From contig JBAZFC010000001.1 in assembly GCA_041653635.1 (NCBI GenBank), positions 963,569-1,027,568 of the forward strand: a stretch of DNA of 64,000 nt, read 5' to 3'. The notes beneath the pieces are model-generated. The model worked only from the letters and a program-made list of their open reading frames with translations, was not told the origin of the DNA and did no database searches. The position numbers and the translations under genes are program-made. Below are positions 23,993 through 32,737 of this stretch, one piece after another. The stretch comes from CAIXOA01 sp041653635 (GTDB lineage: Archaea > Micrarchaeota > Micrarchaeia > Anstonellales > Bilamarchaeaceae). Position 1 is the stretch's first letter; each line of letters starts with the position of its first letter.

Positions 23993-25246
23993 ATGAAAGT
24001 TTACCTGGAAACTTACGGATGCACCCTCAACCAGGCTGATTCGGACATAATGGGGGGCATCCTCCGCCATGCCGGCTTCAGGATTGCTAAGAAGGCGGAT
24101 GGGGCGGAAGTGGTGGTGCTCAATACCTGCACTGTGAAGGGGAAGACCGAGAACAAGATTATCTCCAGGATAGAGAAGCTGCACGGACAGAAAAAACGCA
24201 TTGTTGTTGCCGGATGCCTCTCTATAAATGTAAAGAGGGTGAGGGATGCGTGCCCCGAGGCGGTGCTAGTGCATCCGGGCGCGGTTTGCTTCATTGCGGA
24301 CGCGGTGCGGGATGCGGCCACGGGAAGGATTGTGGAATACAAGGAGAAGGCGGCGAAAGAGGGTTTGCCGCGCATATTCACGAAGCCAATACTGAGAGTG
24401 CCCATACAAGAGGGGTGCGTGGGCAACTGCCATTTCTGCCAGACCAAGCTTGCACGCCCATACCTGATGAGCTACAGCCCCGGATGGATAAGGAGCTGGA
24501 TTGAGGGGGGCGTGGGGAAAGGGGCGAAGGAGATACAGCTCACCGGGATGGACTCCGGGGCGTATGGGCTGGACATGGGGACGGATTTAGTTTCATTGCT
24601 TAAGGAAGTGGCGAAGATAAAGGGGGATTTCAGGGTGCGCCTGGGTATGATTAATCCAAGCCATGCGAAGAAGATGCTTTCCGGGTTGCTGGATATTTTT
24701 GAGGATAGGAAATTCTACAAATTTTTCCATTTGCCGGTGCAGACCGGCAGCGAGAAGGTGCGGGAGGAGATGAACCGGGCGCACTCCGTCGCGGATTTCA
24801 GGAAGGTTGTGAGGGCGATACGGAAAAAATTCCCGGATGCGTGCATCTCCACGGACATAATAGTGGGATATCCGACCGAGACGGCGGGTGATTTTGCGAA
24901 GACGCTTAAGCTGGTAAGGGAAATGAAGCCGGATATAGTGAATGTTTCTAAATTCGCCTCCAGGAGGGGGACGAAGGCGGCGGAACTGCGGGAAATCCCC
25001 ACGGACGAGGTGAAGAGGAGGAGCACGAAGCTTGCCGCGCTCGTGAAGGAGATGGGCACCGAGGGCAACAGGAAGTACGAGGGGAAGAAGATGGGGGTGC
25101 TGGTTACGGAGAAGGGGAAGACATTGAAGGGGCGTTCGGACAATTACAAACAGGTATGCATCCTTGGAAAAGCAAAAATGGGCGAGAGGATTAAGGTAAA
25201 GATAACGAGTTCAAATTACGGCTCTTTATTCGGAAAAATAATATAG
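23993..25246 (+). CDS. tRNA t6A methylthiotransferase, MtaB/CDKAL1 type
   Basis: 417-aa radical-SAM enzyme. Three N-terminal cysteines for the first cluster (YGCTLNQ, NTCTVK, AGCLS), the radical-SAM motif CVGNCHFC (about 141-148) and a C-terminal TRAM-like domain (KMGVLVTEKGKTLKGR...GERIKVKITSSNYGSLFGKII) are complete. It adds a methylthio group to t6A37 of tRNAs reading ANN codons. It starts 7 bases after dnaG and is probably in the same operon. Confidence 0.93.
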   Translation: MKVYLETYGCTLNQADSDIMGGILRHAGFRIAKKADGAEVVVLNTCTVKGKTENKIISRIEKLHGQKKRIVVAGCLSINVKRVRDACPEAVLVHPGAVCFIADAVRDAATGRIVEYKEKAAKEGLPRIFTKPILRVPIQEGCVGNCHFCQTKLARPYLMSYSPGWIRSWIEGGVGKGAKEIQLTGMDSGAYGLDMGTDLVSLLKEVAKIKGDFRVRLGMINPSHAKKMLSGLLDIFEDRKFYKFFHLPVQTGSEKVREEMNRAHSVADFRKVVRAIRKKFPDACISTDIIVGYPTETAGDFAKTLKLVREMKPDIVNVSKFASRRGTKAAELREIPTDEVKRRSTKLAALVKEMGTEGNRKYEGKKMGVLVTEKGKTLKGRSDNYKQVCILGKAKMGERIKVKITSSNYGSLFGKII

Positions 25247-25252
25247 GGGTAC

Positions 25253-25750
25253 TTATTGTGCCGTCCTCGGCTGCTCGTATATAAGGACGTCAAAGTAGCC
25301 CAGAGTGGTGTTCCCGTCCTCCTTCTTGTAGGAGACGGTCCTGCGCATCCTGTATGCGTTCTGGGAATCCACTTCGCCCTCGCCTATTCCCCAGGTGCAT
25401 ATCCTGGTGACGTCGCCCCTGTTGCTTATCTCGTCAAAATAGACGGACACGAGGTAGCCGGAGCCGAAGGCCTCCTGCGGGCTCGGGCCTTCAAGCAGCG
25501 CGCTGCAGCCGCCCTCAACCAGCGAGTAGTTTATGTGCTGGTCCCTCCAGCCCATTGAAAGGCCGGGGAGAACCGGGGTAAGCATCGTTTCGGAGATGCG
25601 GAACGCCTCCCTCGCCAGCATGTCATGCGTCTGGTCAAAGGAGCTGTTTATGCCGTTCCAATATGAGAATAATGCAATCGCGGTGAGTATGAATATCGTC
25701 CCTCCGACTATCGCATCAAAGCTGAAATACTGGCCTTTGAGGAACCTCAT
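25253..25750 (-). CDS. Pilin-like membrane-anchored protein (operon gene 5)
   Basis: 165 aa. Starts MRFLKGQYFSFDAIVGGTIF: a short basic leader, KG-Q processing-like site and a long hydrophobic helix (about 11-32), like archaeal class III signal peptides, then an extracellular domain. The start is fixed by the 4-base ATGA overlap with the upstream gene (25747-25750). Probably a minor pilin-like subunit of a type IV pilus-like surface structure. Confidence 0.75.
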   Translation of the reverse strand: MRFLKGQYFSFDAIVGGTIFILTAIALFSYWNGINSSFDQTHDMLAREAFRISETMLTPVLPGLSMGWRDQHINYSLVEGGCSALLEGPSPQEAFGSGYLVSVYFDEISNRGDVTRICTWGIGEGEVDSQNAYRMRRTVSYKKEDGNTTLGYFDVLIYEQPRTAQ

Positions 25751-26253
25751 CCTTCCACCCCGCAATCTATCCGTATCCTGGGGGTGCCTTCACCATCCAG
25801 GTTCGTGAGGAGCAGGCGGCCGCCCGCCTTGCCCACATCTATGCTTACGGAGCCGCCGGGGGAGGGCTTGAAGCAGTCCCCTGTGCCCGCCACGTAAGTG
25901 GCATATGGAATAGTATAAAGATATGCATATTCCGAGGAGGTGCCGTTCCATATCGTCCCTGTGGTGGAAACGCCCGTGTGCGGATTAGTCTGGAAAATGA
26001 GGTCATAAGGTTTCCCATCTATCTTTTGCGGGAAATAAAGGTCGTATGTGAAGCCCTCCCCTCCCCTGTACGCGACGATTGCGGCGTATTGGAACTTGTA
26101 GCCGAACTCGCGGAACATCTGGGATTCGCGGAGCGCGACCTCGCCCCTCTGGGTGAAGTATGTGAGCGTGTAAGCCGAAACGGCAATCAACAGGAATACG
26201 CCTGCGTACACGAGGAACTCAAGCGCAACCTGCCCCTTACTGCTTCCCTTCAT
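25747..26253 (-). CDS. Pilin-like protein with class III signal peptide (operon gene 4)
   Basis: 168 aa. MKGSSKGQVALEFLVYAGVFLLIAV fits the archaeal prepilin pattern: basic leader, cleavage between Gly and Gln, conserved E at +5 and a hydrophobic helix that packs into the filament core. The exposed domain is rich in Gly, Thr and Tyr with two N-x-S/T sites. Overlaps the gene on each side. Confidence 0.83.
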   Translation of the reverse strand: MKGSSKGQVALEFLVYAGVFLLIAVSAYTLTYFTQRGEVALRESQMFREFGYKFQYAAIVAYRGGEGFTYDLYFPQKIDGKPYDLIFQTNPHTGVSTTGTIWNGTSSEYAYLYTIPYATYVAGTGDCFKPSPGGSVSIDVGKAGGRLLLTNLDGEGTPRIRIDCGVEG

Positions 26254-26692
26254 AATCGAACCTCACTTCCCCCGCCTCATTATAGAAGCGGATGGCCATA
26301 AGCCCCCTCCTCTCGGTTATCTTCGCATCCTGGTCGTCCTCGGCGAGCTTGCCGAAATACGGATAGGTGACCTGCGTCTGGCCGGAGCCCGACTGCAGCG
26401 TCATGACGACCTCATTCCCGGTGAATGAAACATCAACAAGGTTGGACGGAAGGTTGACCACCGCAACCTTGGAGGAGCCGGGCCCCTCTATCCAGACCTC
26501 GTTTATGGAATCGGACATCACACGCGCGGCGGCGTTCGCCTGCACGTTGGCGAGGTCCTCAAAGCGGACCTGCGCGCCGACAAGCAGCAATAGCAGTATG
26601 GGGACCAGCAGCAATAGCACTAGGCCCACCGTGGCAAGCGTTTCCACCGCCGCCTGGCCCTTAAGGCTATTCTTCACATGTTGCCCTTCCAT
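26237..26692 (-). CDS. Pilin-like protein with class III signal peptide (operon gene 3)
   Basis: 151 aa. NSLKGQAAVETLATVGLVLLLLVPILLLLLV shows the G|Q cleavage site, E at +5 and a long hydrophobic helix. A GTG at 26677 (VKNSLKGQ) is an alternative start that would shorten the leader and reduce the overlap with the upstream gene. It has a short beta-rich ectodomain. Confidence 0.82.
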   Translation of the reverse strand: MEGQHVKNSLKGQAAVETLATVGLVLLLLVPILLLLLVGAQVRFEDLANVQANAAARVMSDSINEVWIEGPGSSKVAVVNLPSNLVDVSFTGNEVVMTLQSGSGQTQVTYPYFGKLAEDDQDAKITERRGLMAIRFYNEAGEVRFDYEGKQ

Positions 26693-28292
26693 CGTTGCAC
26701 CCTATGTTTTCTTCGTCATCGTTGTCAGTGATGCCGAGATAATATTCCATCGCCCCGTCCGAGAGGGCGAAATGGCCCACGTCTGAATTGGGGTTGTTGC
26801 ACATCTGCGGGTCCTTGCATCCGGGCATGCCCCTTATCTTCTCCCCGGAAATCCCGCCGAAGAAATCGCCGTCAACGCGGCTTAGCCCGTCCAGCTCGGG
26901 GTTGTAAATCCCGCCCGCGTATTTCCCTATGAGGAAAGTCTCTATCCCGTTTGCGCTGCTGTATTCATAGCCGTCCTTGAACATCCTCTGCAGGAAGGAC
27001 GGGGAAGCGGGATTTACGATATAATAGGAGCACCTCGCGAAGTCGCGGAGCTTCTCCATGTCAAAGACCGCTACGCTGTCGCCCTTGTTGTCCGGGTCGT
27101 TGAGCACCTCCTCTGCGGAGTATTGCGCTATGAAGAGTATGCGCACGCTCTGGGTGGGCTGGCCCGGCTCGCTGTACCTGTAGCCCTCGGCGACTATATC
27201 GTCATAAACGTCCTCCTCAAAATCATCATAGACCATGAACGGCTTGCCCGTGTAGTCGGAGCGGCTGTCGTCTATGGACTCCTCGCACCTGCCGCCCGTG
27301 CCGGTCTCGCGCTCTATCGGATTCAAGGTGTTGGATTGGTCGCTGCAGCCCGTGGGGTTGTCCGGCTCGTCCAATAGGATATAAGCGCCGAAGCCCTCCC
27401 AGTTGTCCACGAACCTTATCTCCGTGAAGTTGCCCGCGAGTATCATGTGGGAGGCGTCCGCGGCAGGGATATTCTCAGCATCCTGCGCGAATACGACCGG
27501 GCCGTAGAACCAGCCCTGGCCTTCTGAGCCCGTGCCCACGCTATTTGGGTACAATTCCTCATGCACGTCCGCGAAAGCGGTTTCCTCGTCTTCCGCTGGG
27601 TAAAGGTAAATGCCCTTGTAGATTGTAAGGTTCTCCCTCGCGCCCGTGCCCCTCAAATCCAGGCTCTCCCTCGCCACGAGCGGGTCCACCATCCCCTCAG
27701 CATCAACAATCCTGTTGAACTCATACGTCCTCTCTATCGCGGTGTCGGTCTGGAGGTCCTTCACGGATAGATGGAGGGTTGCGTTGAAGGAGAATTGGAG
27801 CGGGTGCCCGGTTTCGTTGAACGAAACGTTGGAAAGCTCAAAGGACTCCACCTGGAAGCCCTGCGTGGATAAGGAGTTGTTCAGCTGGTTGAGGAAGCCC
27901 ATGAAGCAATAGGTGCGGGACTCCTCTTCGTTGTATGCGAACGGGATGCCGTCCTCATAATCCTCGGGAAGGGAAGTGCAGTTGGTTACGAGCGAGAGGT
28001 ATGCGGAGCGTATGTGCCCGTACTGGTCCTCCGGTTCGCCGGCTTTCAGCGGGAAGCCGATGGAATGGTTGGAGAGCCGGTATAGGGAATAATGGGAAAC
28101 GATGTCCACGTACCTGTCCATCCTCTCCTGGCTCACCTGGTCGGTGAGGGTGTTCAGGGTGGAGGCGCGGAACGCATCCGAATAGGTGAGCTCCGAGGCC
28201 TCTATGGCGCGCACCCACATTGTCGTGGATACGAGTATGTATGAGATTAGGATGAATGCGATGAGCACGAAGAAGAATCCCTTTCTGCTCAT
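26667..28292 (-). CDS. Large surface protein of the pilin-like operon (operon gene 2)
   Basis: 541 aa. One N-terminal membrane helix (about 5-28, GFFFVLIAFILISYILVSTTMW) without a clear KGQ site, then a ~500-residue extracellular part with many N-x-S/T sequons and several Cys pairs (e.g. RCSYYIV, GCKDPQMC, GCNDGRATC). No enzyme motif. Its place inside the pilin operon, with a 4-base overlap at its start, suggests a pilus-associated adhesin or tip protein. Confidence 0.72.
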   Translation of the reverse strand: MSRKGFFFVLIAFILISYILVSTTMWVRAIEASELTYSDAFRASTLNTLTDQVSQERMDRYVDIVSHYSLYRLSNHSIGFPLKAGEPEDQYGHIRSAYLSLVTNCTSLPEDYEDGIPFAYNEEESRTYCFMGFLNQLNNSLSTQGFQVESFELSNVSFNETGHPLQFSFNATLHLSVKDLQTDTAIERTYEFNRIVDAEGMVDPLVARESLDLRGTGARENLTIYKGIYLYPAEDEETAFADVHEELYPNSVGTGSEGQGWFYGPVVFAQDAENIPAADASHMILAGNFTEIRFVDNWEGFGAYILLDEPDNPTGCSDQSNTLNPIERETGTGGRCEESIDDSRSDYTGKPFMVYDDFEEDVYDDIVAEGYRYSEPGQPTQSVRILFIAQYSAEEVLNDPDNKGDSVAVFDMEKLRDFARCSYYIVNPASPSFLQRMFKDGYEYSSANGIETFLIGKYAGGIYNPELDGLSRVDGDFFGGISGEKIRGMPGCKDPQMCNNPNSDVGHFALSDGAMEYYLGITDNDDEENIGCNDGRATCEE

Positions 28293-28867
28293 GTGAACAC
28301 CGTCAATCTTACCAGCTTGAGCGCGACATCGCCCGCCTCATAATGGTATGGGAGCGGAAGGTCGCATACAGTGGAGTCTCCGTAGCATGTGATGTATCCG
28401 TACGGGCTCTCGCCCACGTCCCTTTCCGTAAGCACCACCAGGTAGAGCGCCTGCGCTGTGGCTTTGAGTTTGTGGTATTCCCTCTTGTGGGTGTTGAGCG
28501 GGGTCTCGTCGGCTGCGGTGCTGTACACCTCGGTCCAGTCCTCGGCACCGTCCGCCCCATAGTCCGCCGTCTCCAGTTTGTATCCGAACTGCTCCGGAAT
28601 CATGCGGCTGGAGTATTTGCGGGCGGCGTCCGGGCTGCCGTGTATGATCAAATCAAGGTAGGTTTCTCCAGAGGAACCCTCCCCATCGTATGTCGTGGTC
28701 GCGAGCGACACGAGCGTGTCCTTCGCGAGGTAATTCGCCTGCGTGAGGGATGAATAGTATGCGGAAGGGACCGTGGAGAAGAAAACGAGCGTATAGAGGG
28801 CCGCGACTACGAGCGTAAAAGCGACGAATGAGTCAAGCGAGAACACAATCCCCTTACGGTACCTCAT
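28289..28867 (-). CDS. Pilin-like membrane-anchored protein (operon gene 1)
   Basis: 192 aa from the ATG at 28867. MRYRKGIVFSLDSFVAFTLVVAALYTLVFF resembles the SFDA-type leader of gene 5 (KG, then F-S-x-D-x-F and a hydrophobic helix). It opens a five-gene run in which each gene overlaps the next by 4-26 bases. TATA box at 28892-28899. Confidence 0.75.
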   Translation of the reverse strand: MRYRKGIVFSLDSFVAFTLVVAALYTLVFFSTVPSAYYSSLTQANYLAKDTLVSLATTTYDGEGSSGETYLDLIIHGSPDAARKYSSRMIPEQFGYKLETADYGADGAEDWTEVYSTAADETPLNTHKREYHKLKATAQALYLVVLTERDVGESPYGYITCYGDSTVCDLPLPYHYEAGDVALKLVRLTVFT

Positions 28868-28891
28868 CAATCTAGACTTGAGATAATAGTG

Positions 28892-28899
28892 TTTATAAA
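28892..28899 (-). promoter_or_regulatory. TATA box of the pilin-like operon
   Basis: TTTATAAA lies 25-32 bases upstream of the ATG at 28867, predicting a leaderless or near-leaderless start for the five-gene operon. Confidence 0.6.
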
Positions 28900-29017
28900 C
28901 ATAGTGAAGGGCGCGGCTCGGGGCAGAAGGGCGATGCTGCTGGAAAACTGGATGCGTAAGAAGACTGGTAAAGGTTGAGATGTGAAGTGGGGGGAGGTAT
29001 GATTACCCTAAAGAGAG

Positions 29018-29033
29018 GAGGGGCGCTCCCCTC
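29018..29033. other. GC-rich hairpin between divergent pilin operon and pgk
   Basis: GAGGGG (29018-29023) pairs with CCCCTC (29028-29033) around CGCT, with further imperfect purine/pyrimidine pairing outside. No T-tract follows. It lies in the 229-base gap 28868-29096 between divergent start sites, so a regulatory role is possible; no gene is seen there. Confidence 0.35.
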
Positions 29034-29096
29034 TTCCTCTTGGGGAAAGTAATAAAAAAATGAAGCGCGCAGATATTCTCATCTTCTGGTGTTGAG

Positions 29097-30275
29097 ATGC
29101 GGGAAGTGGAACATTTTGAAGTGAGCGGGAAGCGGGTCGTGAAGCGGGTAGACATAAACTCGCCAATTGAGAACGGCGAGCCCGTGATGAACCCGCGCAT
29201 AAGGAGGCACGCCCAGAGCATAAGGGAGCTCAGCGACCGCGGCGCAAAGGTGATAGTGACCGCGCACCAGGGGAGGAAGGGGGACGAGGATTTCACCTCG
29301 CTTGAGAAGCACGCGAAGCTGCTCTCGGGGCTCACAGGGAAGGACGTAAGATTTGTGCCGGGCACGGACGAGGCGCGCGTGGAAAAGGAGATAGCCGCCA
29401 TGAAGGCGGGGGACATACTGGTGCTTGAGAACACGCGCATGTGGCAGAACGAGGAGAAGGACATAGGCGAGAACCCCCTCACCCGCGTGCTGGCGAAGAA
29501 TTCGGACATTTACCTGCTGGACGCGATGAGCGTCGCGCACAGGGAACACGCATCCGTGGTGGGGCTCACCAAATACGTGAAGAGCGGCGTGGGGTTCGTG
29601 CTCAGGAACGAGATAAACGCCCTGCAGAAGATGGAGGGCGGGCAGGTCCTTTTGATTATGGGAGGGGGAAAGGTGAAGGATTCCCTCAGGATAATGAAGG
29701 CGTGGCTCGGGAGCGGGAAGGCGAGCAGGGTGCTGCTCGGGGGCGCGGTCGCGGTCTTCTTCCTTTTTGTGGACGGGTACAGGAACGAATCATCCAAAAA
29801 ATACATGGAGAAGGAAGGGCTGATGGAGCTTGCGGCCGAGGGCAAGGAGCTCCTGGAAAAGTACCGGGACAAGATTTTCGTGCCAGAAGATGTAGCGGTG
29901 AACATGAAGGGCGAGAGGGTGGAGTGCGGGAAGGGCGAGCTGTGCGAGGGGACGATATCGGACATAGGCTCCGGCACGATAGACCTGTTCTCCGAGGAGA
30001 TTTCCGGCACCAAGAAGATACTCATAAACGGGCCCATGGGCATATACGAGCTGCCCGGCTTTGATACCGGGACGAGGAAGGTCCTGGAGGCGGTCGCAGG
30101 CAGCGAGGCCTTCTCGCTCGTGGGCGGCGGGCACACAATATCCGCAATAGAGAAGTTCGGCATACCCGAGGACAAGTTCGGCTACGTGAGCCTTTCGGGC
30201 AAGGCGCTCATAGAATACCTGAGCGGCAAGGAGCTGCCCGCCCTAAAAGCTATTAAAGAGAGCAGTTCCAAGTAA
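29097..30275 (+). CDS. pgk: Phosphoglycerate kinase
   Basis: 392 aa, usual archaeal length. RVDINSPIENGEPVMNPRIRRH carries the substrate-binding Asp/Asn/Arg positions; TAHQGRKGDEDF the basic loop; LLIMGGGKVKDSL the hinge GGxK(V/S); SDIGSGTIDLF and NGPMGIYELPGFDTGTR the nucleotide-binding side, with the late VGGGHTISAIEKFG loop. It interconverts 1,3-bisphosphoglycerate and 3-phosphoglycerate. A weak A-rich box (about 29049-29061) lies upstream. No other glycolytic gene is adjacent. Confidence 0.96.
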   Translation: MREVEHFEVSGKRVVKRVDINSPIENGEPVMNPRIRRHAQSIRELSDRGAKVIVTAHQGRKGDEDFTSLEKHAKLLSGLTGKDVRFVPGTDEARVEKEIAAMKAGDILVLENTRMWQNEEKDIGENPLTRVLAKNSDIYLLDAMSVAHREHASVVGLTKYVKSGVGFVLRNEINALQKMEGGQVLLIMGGGKVKDSLRIMKAWLGSGKASRVLLGGAVAVFFLFVDGYRNESSKKYMEKEGLMELAAEGKELLEKYRDKIFVPEDVAVNMKGERVECGKGELCEGTISDIGSGTIDLFSEEISGTKKILINGPMGIYELPGFDTGTRKVLEAVAGSEAFSLVGGGHTISAIEKFGIPEDKFGYVSLSGKALIEYLSGKELPALKAIKESSSK

Positions 30276-30307
30276 GGCATAGAAGCCGTCAGCGCGGAGG
30301 CGGGCCA

Positions 30308-31384
30308 ATGGAAAAGAAGGCGGAAAACGGGGAAAGCATCACGAATGCGAAGGCGTTCTGCTCATCCCTGCTGCGTGACGGCACGACGATAAAGCAGGTC
30401 GGGCGCAGGCCCACTGATTTTGCAAAATTGATTGCATGGTCTTCCGTATCATGGGCGGACTTCGTCGTAGAAGATATAGAGAAAGAGGCCGGGGACATCG
30501 CCCGCTCGCTGGAATTCTCCCGTTCGCTCGTGGCGAACCTCCTCACCGGGGGGCGCGTGTCAGCATATGAGGATTACGACGACGAGATGGGCATGCTCGT
30601 GCCCGCGGTCACGGTGGAGGGCTTCAACGTTACGCCGAACCCCCTTATCATACTTATCAAAAGCAACCTTGTGGTGACCATACACAGCGGGAAGGTGGTG
30701 AGGTTTGAGAGGCTGAGGAGATATGCGGAAACAATGATGAGGAAGATTCCGGTGGATGCCTCCCAGCAGGACAAGGTGACGCACGCGCTCATCAGGATAA
30801 TAGACGAGAACAACGGCAGGAACTTTGACCACCTCCGCGAGATAGAATCCCAGGGCGACAAGCTGAGCCAGAGCCTAATAGACATATCAGCGCCGAGGGA
30901 GCTCATAGGGCCTGAGATTTACCACATGAAGCATGCGCTGCTCTCGTATCTCAACGCCCTGTGGGCGACGATAGACGTGATAAACGCACTGCGGTACGGG
31001 GACGCGGAGCTGCTCACGGACGACCCCAGGATCCTTGGGAGGGTTGGGGCGCTATCGGCGGACGTGAACAACCAGATTTCCCTCGCCGAGCACCTGAGCG
31101 AAGTGCTTGCCTCCGGGCTTGAGGTGCTGCAGAGCATCTACAATAATCAATTGCAAATTCTGAACAACAAGATGGCGATGGTCACCGCATACCTGGCGGT
31201 CATTGGGACGGCGGTGCTCGTGCCGAACACGCTCGCGACAATCCTCTCCAACCCTGCATTCAACATGGGGCCGCAGGATGCGGGATGGTATACTGCGGTG
31301 CTCGTGGGCTCCACGGTGATTGCAACCGCAATCTCGTTCTGGTGGGTGCAGAGCAAGGGCTGGCTCCCGAAGAGTTCGCACTAG
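30308..31384 (+). CDS. CorA-like divalent cation transporter lacking the GMN motif
   Basis: 358 aa. A long soluble N-terminal part with the CorA-type funnel helices (residues ~130-285) is followed by two C-terminal membrane helices (about 293-313 and 330-348). The segment IYNNQLQILNNKMAMVTAYLAVIGTAVLVPNTLATILSN has the CorA pre-TM1 pattern. The universal GMN selectivity loop at the end of TM1 is not present; the loop reads NPAFNMGPQDAGWY. Archaeal CorA-like proteins with VPNT and no GMN exist, so ion choice is open. Confidence 0.8.
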   Translation: MEKKAENGESITNAKAFCSSLLRDGTTIKQVGRRPTDFAKLIAWSSVSWADFVVEDIEKEAGDIARSLEFSRSLVANLLTGGRVSAYEDYDDEMGMLVPAVTVEGFNVTPNPLIILIKSNLVVTIHSGKVVRFERLRRYAETMMRKIPVDASQQDKVTHALIRIIDENNGRNFDHLREIESQGDKLSQSLIDISAPRELIGPEIYHMKHALLSYLNALWATIDVINALRYGDAELLTDDPRILGRVGALSADVNNQISLAEHLSEVLASGLEVLQSIYNNQLQILNNKMAMVTAYLAVIGTAVLVPNTLATILSNPAFNMGPQDAGWYTAVLVGSTVIATAISFWWVQSKGWLPKSSH

Positions 31385-31491
31385 CCGCGAAGGGAAGGTT
31401 CAGCACTCAAGATTTTCATCATCAAGTCAGCCCATCTAAGTGCTCATCATCTGTATTGCAATTGCATAGGCAAAAATAAAAAGCTGGGAGT

Positions 31492-32706
31492 TCACGAAGT
31501 GAGTTCGTCTATTCGCTTCTGCAACAAGTATTCAAGATAAGGACCGAAGACTATTGAATGATTGTAATAGAAGTAGTCAGGTTGCTCGTGATAAGAACCA
31601 GAAGCGACATACATCCCTTCCGCACCGTACATAATAGAATGCAGCGTTGGACGGTATACGCCACGTCCAAAATGATTGCATCCTTCATAGCAATCTACTT
31701 TACTTATGCCCGATCCCTGTCCAATGAAGTTTTTCCAAGGGGCATTTCTCCGGCATTCTTCTAAGCTAGTTGCAACAAAGCAGTTATCAGCATAGATATC
31801 AAATCGCGGGATGTAATCCATCCCCCTGTATTCCATTTCTATATATTCGTCATCTAACCCTGCAAATGCGTGACCAAACTCATGTACGAATACTGGGGCC
31901 AGTCTTAAGGCGAGAATAGAAATAGTGTCATTGGTATGCGTTCTGTTACTCCAATCCTCATAAAAGTTTATATCTTCATTATAATCATCACCAGCATTCA
32001 TCCAGGCATGCCCATCCGCCGACGTCACGTAGGTACAACTCGGATACCTAACAACCGCGGTGATAAAGGCATTAGGCAGCGGGCAATTTGTTCCGGCAAG
32101 AGAATAGACGCCATCAACATCAAAATCATATCTTTGCTGCTTAAGAAAAGATTCGTGTTCGTTCTCGTAGAATATTTGGTCGGATATCCAGATATTGAAT
32201 TTATCCCTGTTCGAATCAAAAGGCACGAAAGAAAACAAGCCATTTCCATCGCCGGCATAATCGACCAGACCGTTTGCTATCTCTTTTACGGAAGTCAGAT
32301 TGTCGTAGCCCACTCCGATAAAAATGACATTTATCTTATTGGAATCCAAATCGTTCGTTTCCGCGCCAATGCAGTGTTCATAGCCATCAAAGCTTACCCA
32401 AGTCAGGTTTTCATATGATTCATTTGCACATGAATGTTCAACGCATTCCTCATTAGAAGAACAGGCACCATCTGCACAGCATTGATACTCGTACCAACTG
32501 TGGTTTTCAGCATAGCCGCACAAGCCGGTGACGCCCGCGCAGGAACCCGCCACGCAATGTTCTGTGCTGTTGCAATCGGAATTCGCGAGGCATTCAGGCT
32601 GCGGCGGCTCAATCGTTTGCGACTCCGACCCTAGCGGCAAAGTTTCCATGCATCCAAAAAGAAAGAATGCAGAAAGTAAAAAAGCTAGGAATAACTGTGG
32701 CTTCAT
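31492..32706 (-). CDS. Secreted M64-like metallopeptidase lipoprotein
   Basis: 404 aa from the ATG at 32706. Signal peptide MKPQLFLAFLLSAFFLFGC with lipobox Cys, then a Cys-rich segment (about 38-95, with repeated C-x-S/D-N-x-x-C turns). The peptidase domain has VHEFGHAFAGLDDEY (about residue 290), the HExxH-type zinc site H-E-F-G-H with a downstream acidic region as in family M64 (IgA peptidase-like). Probably cell-surface bound. The upstream frame to 32895 adds non-signal sequence. Physiological substrate unknown. Confidence 0.83.
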   Translation of the reverse strand: MKPQLFLAFLLSAFFLFGCMETLPLGSESQTIEPPQPECLANSDCNSTEHCVAGSCAGVTGLCGYAENHSWYEYQCCADGACSSNEECVEHSCANESYENLTWVSFDGYEHCIGAETNDLDSNKINVIFIGVGYDNLTSVKEIANGLVDYAGDGNGLFSFVPFDSNRDKFNIWISDQIFYENEHESFLKQQRYDFDVDGVYSLAGTNCPLPNAFITAVVRYPSCTYVTSADGHAWMNAGDDYNEDINFYEDWSNRTHTNDTISILALRLAPVFVHEFGHAFAGLDDEYIEMEYRGMDYIPRFDIYADNCFVATSLEECRRNAPWKNFIGQGSGISKVDCYEGCNHFGRGVYRPTLHSIMYGAEGMYVASGSYHEQPDYFYYNHSIVFGPYLEYLLQKRIDELTS

Positions 32707-32737
32707 ATAGTCATATAGTGGAAAAAAGAATAAAAAC

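Noticed and set aside
29018..29033. Intrinsic terminator
   Set aside because: No T-tract, and it lies between divergent promoters where no transcript should end.
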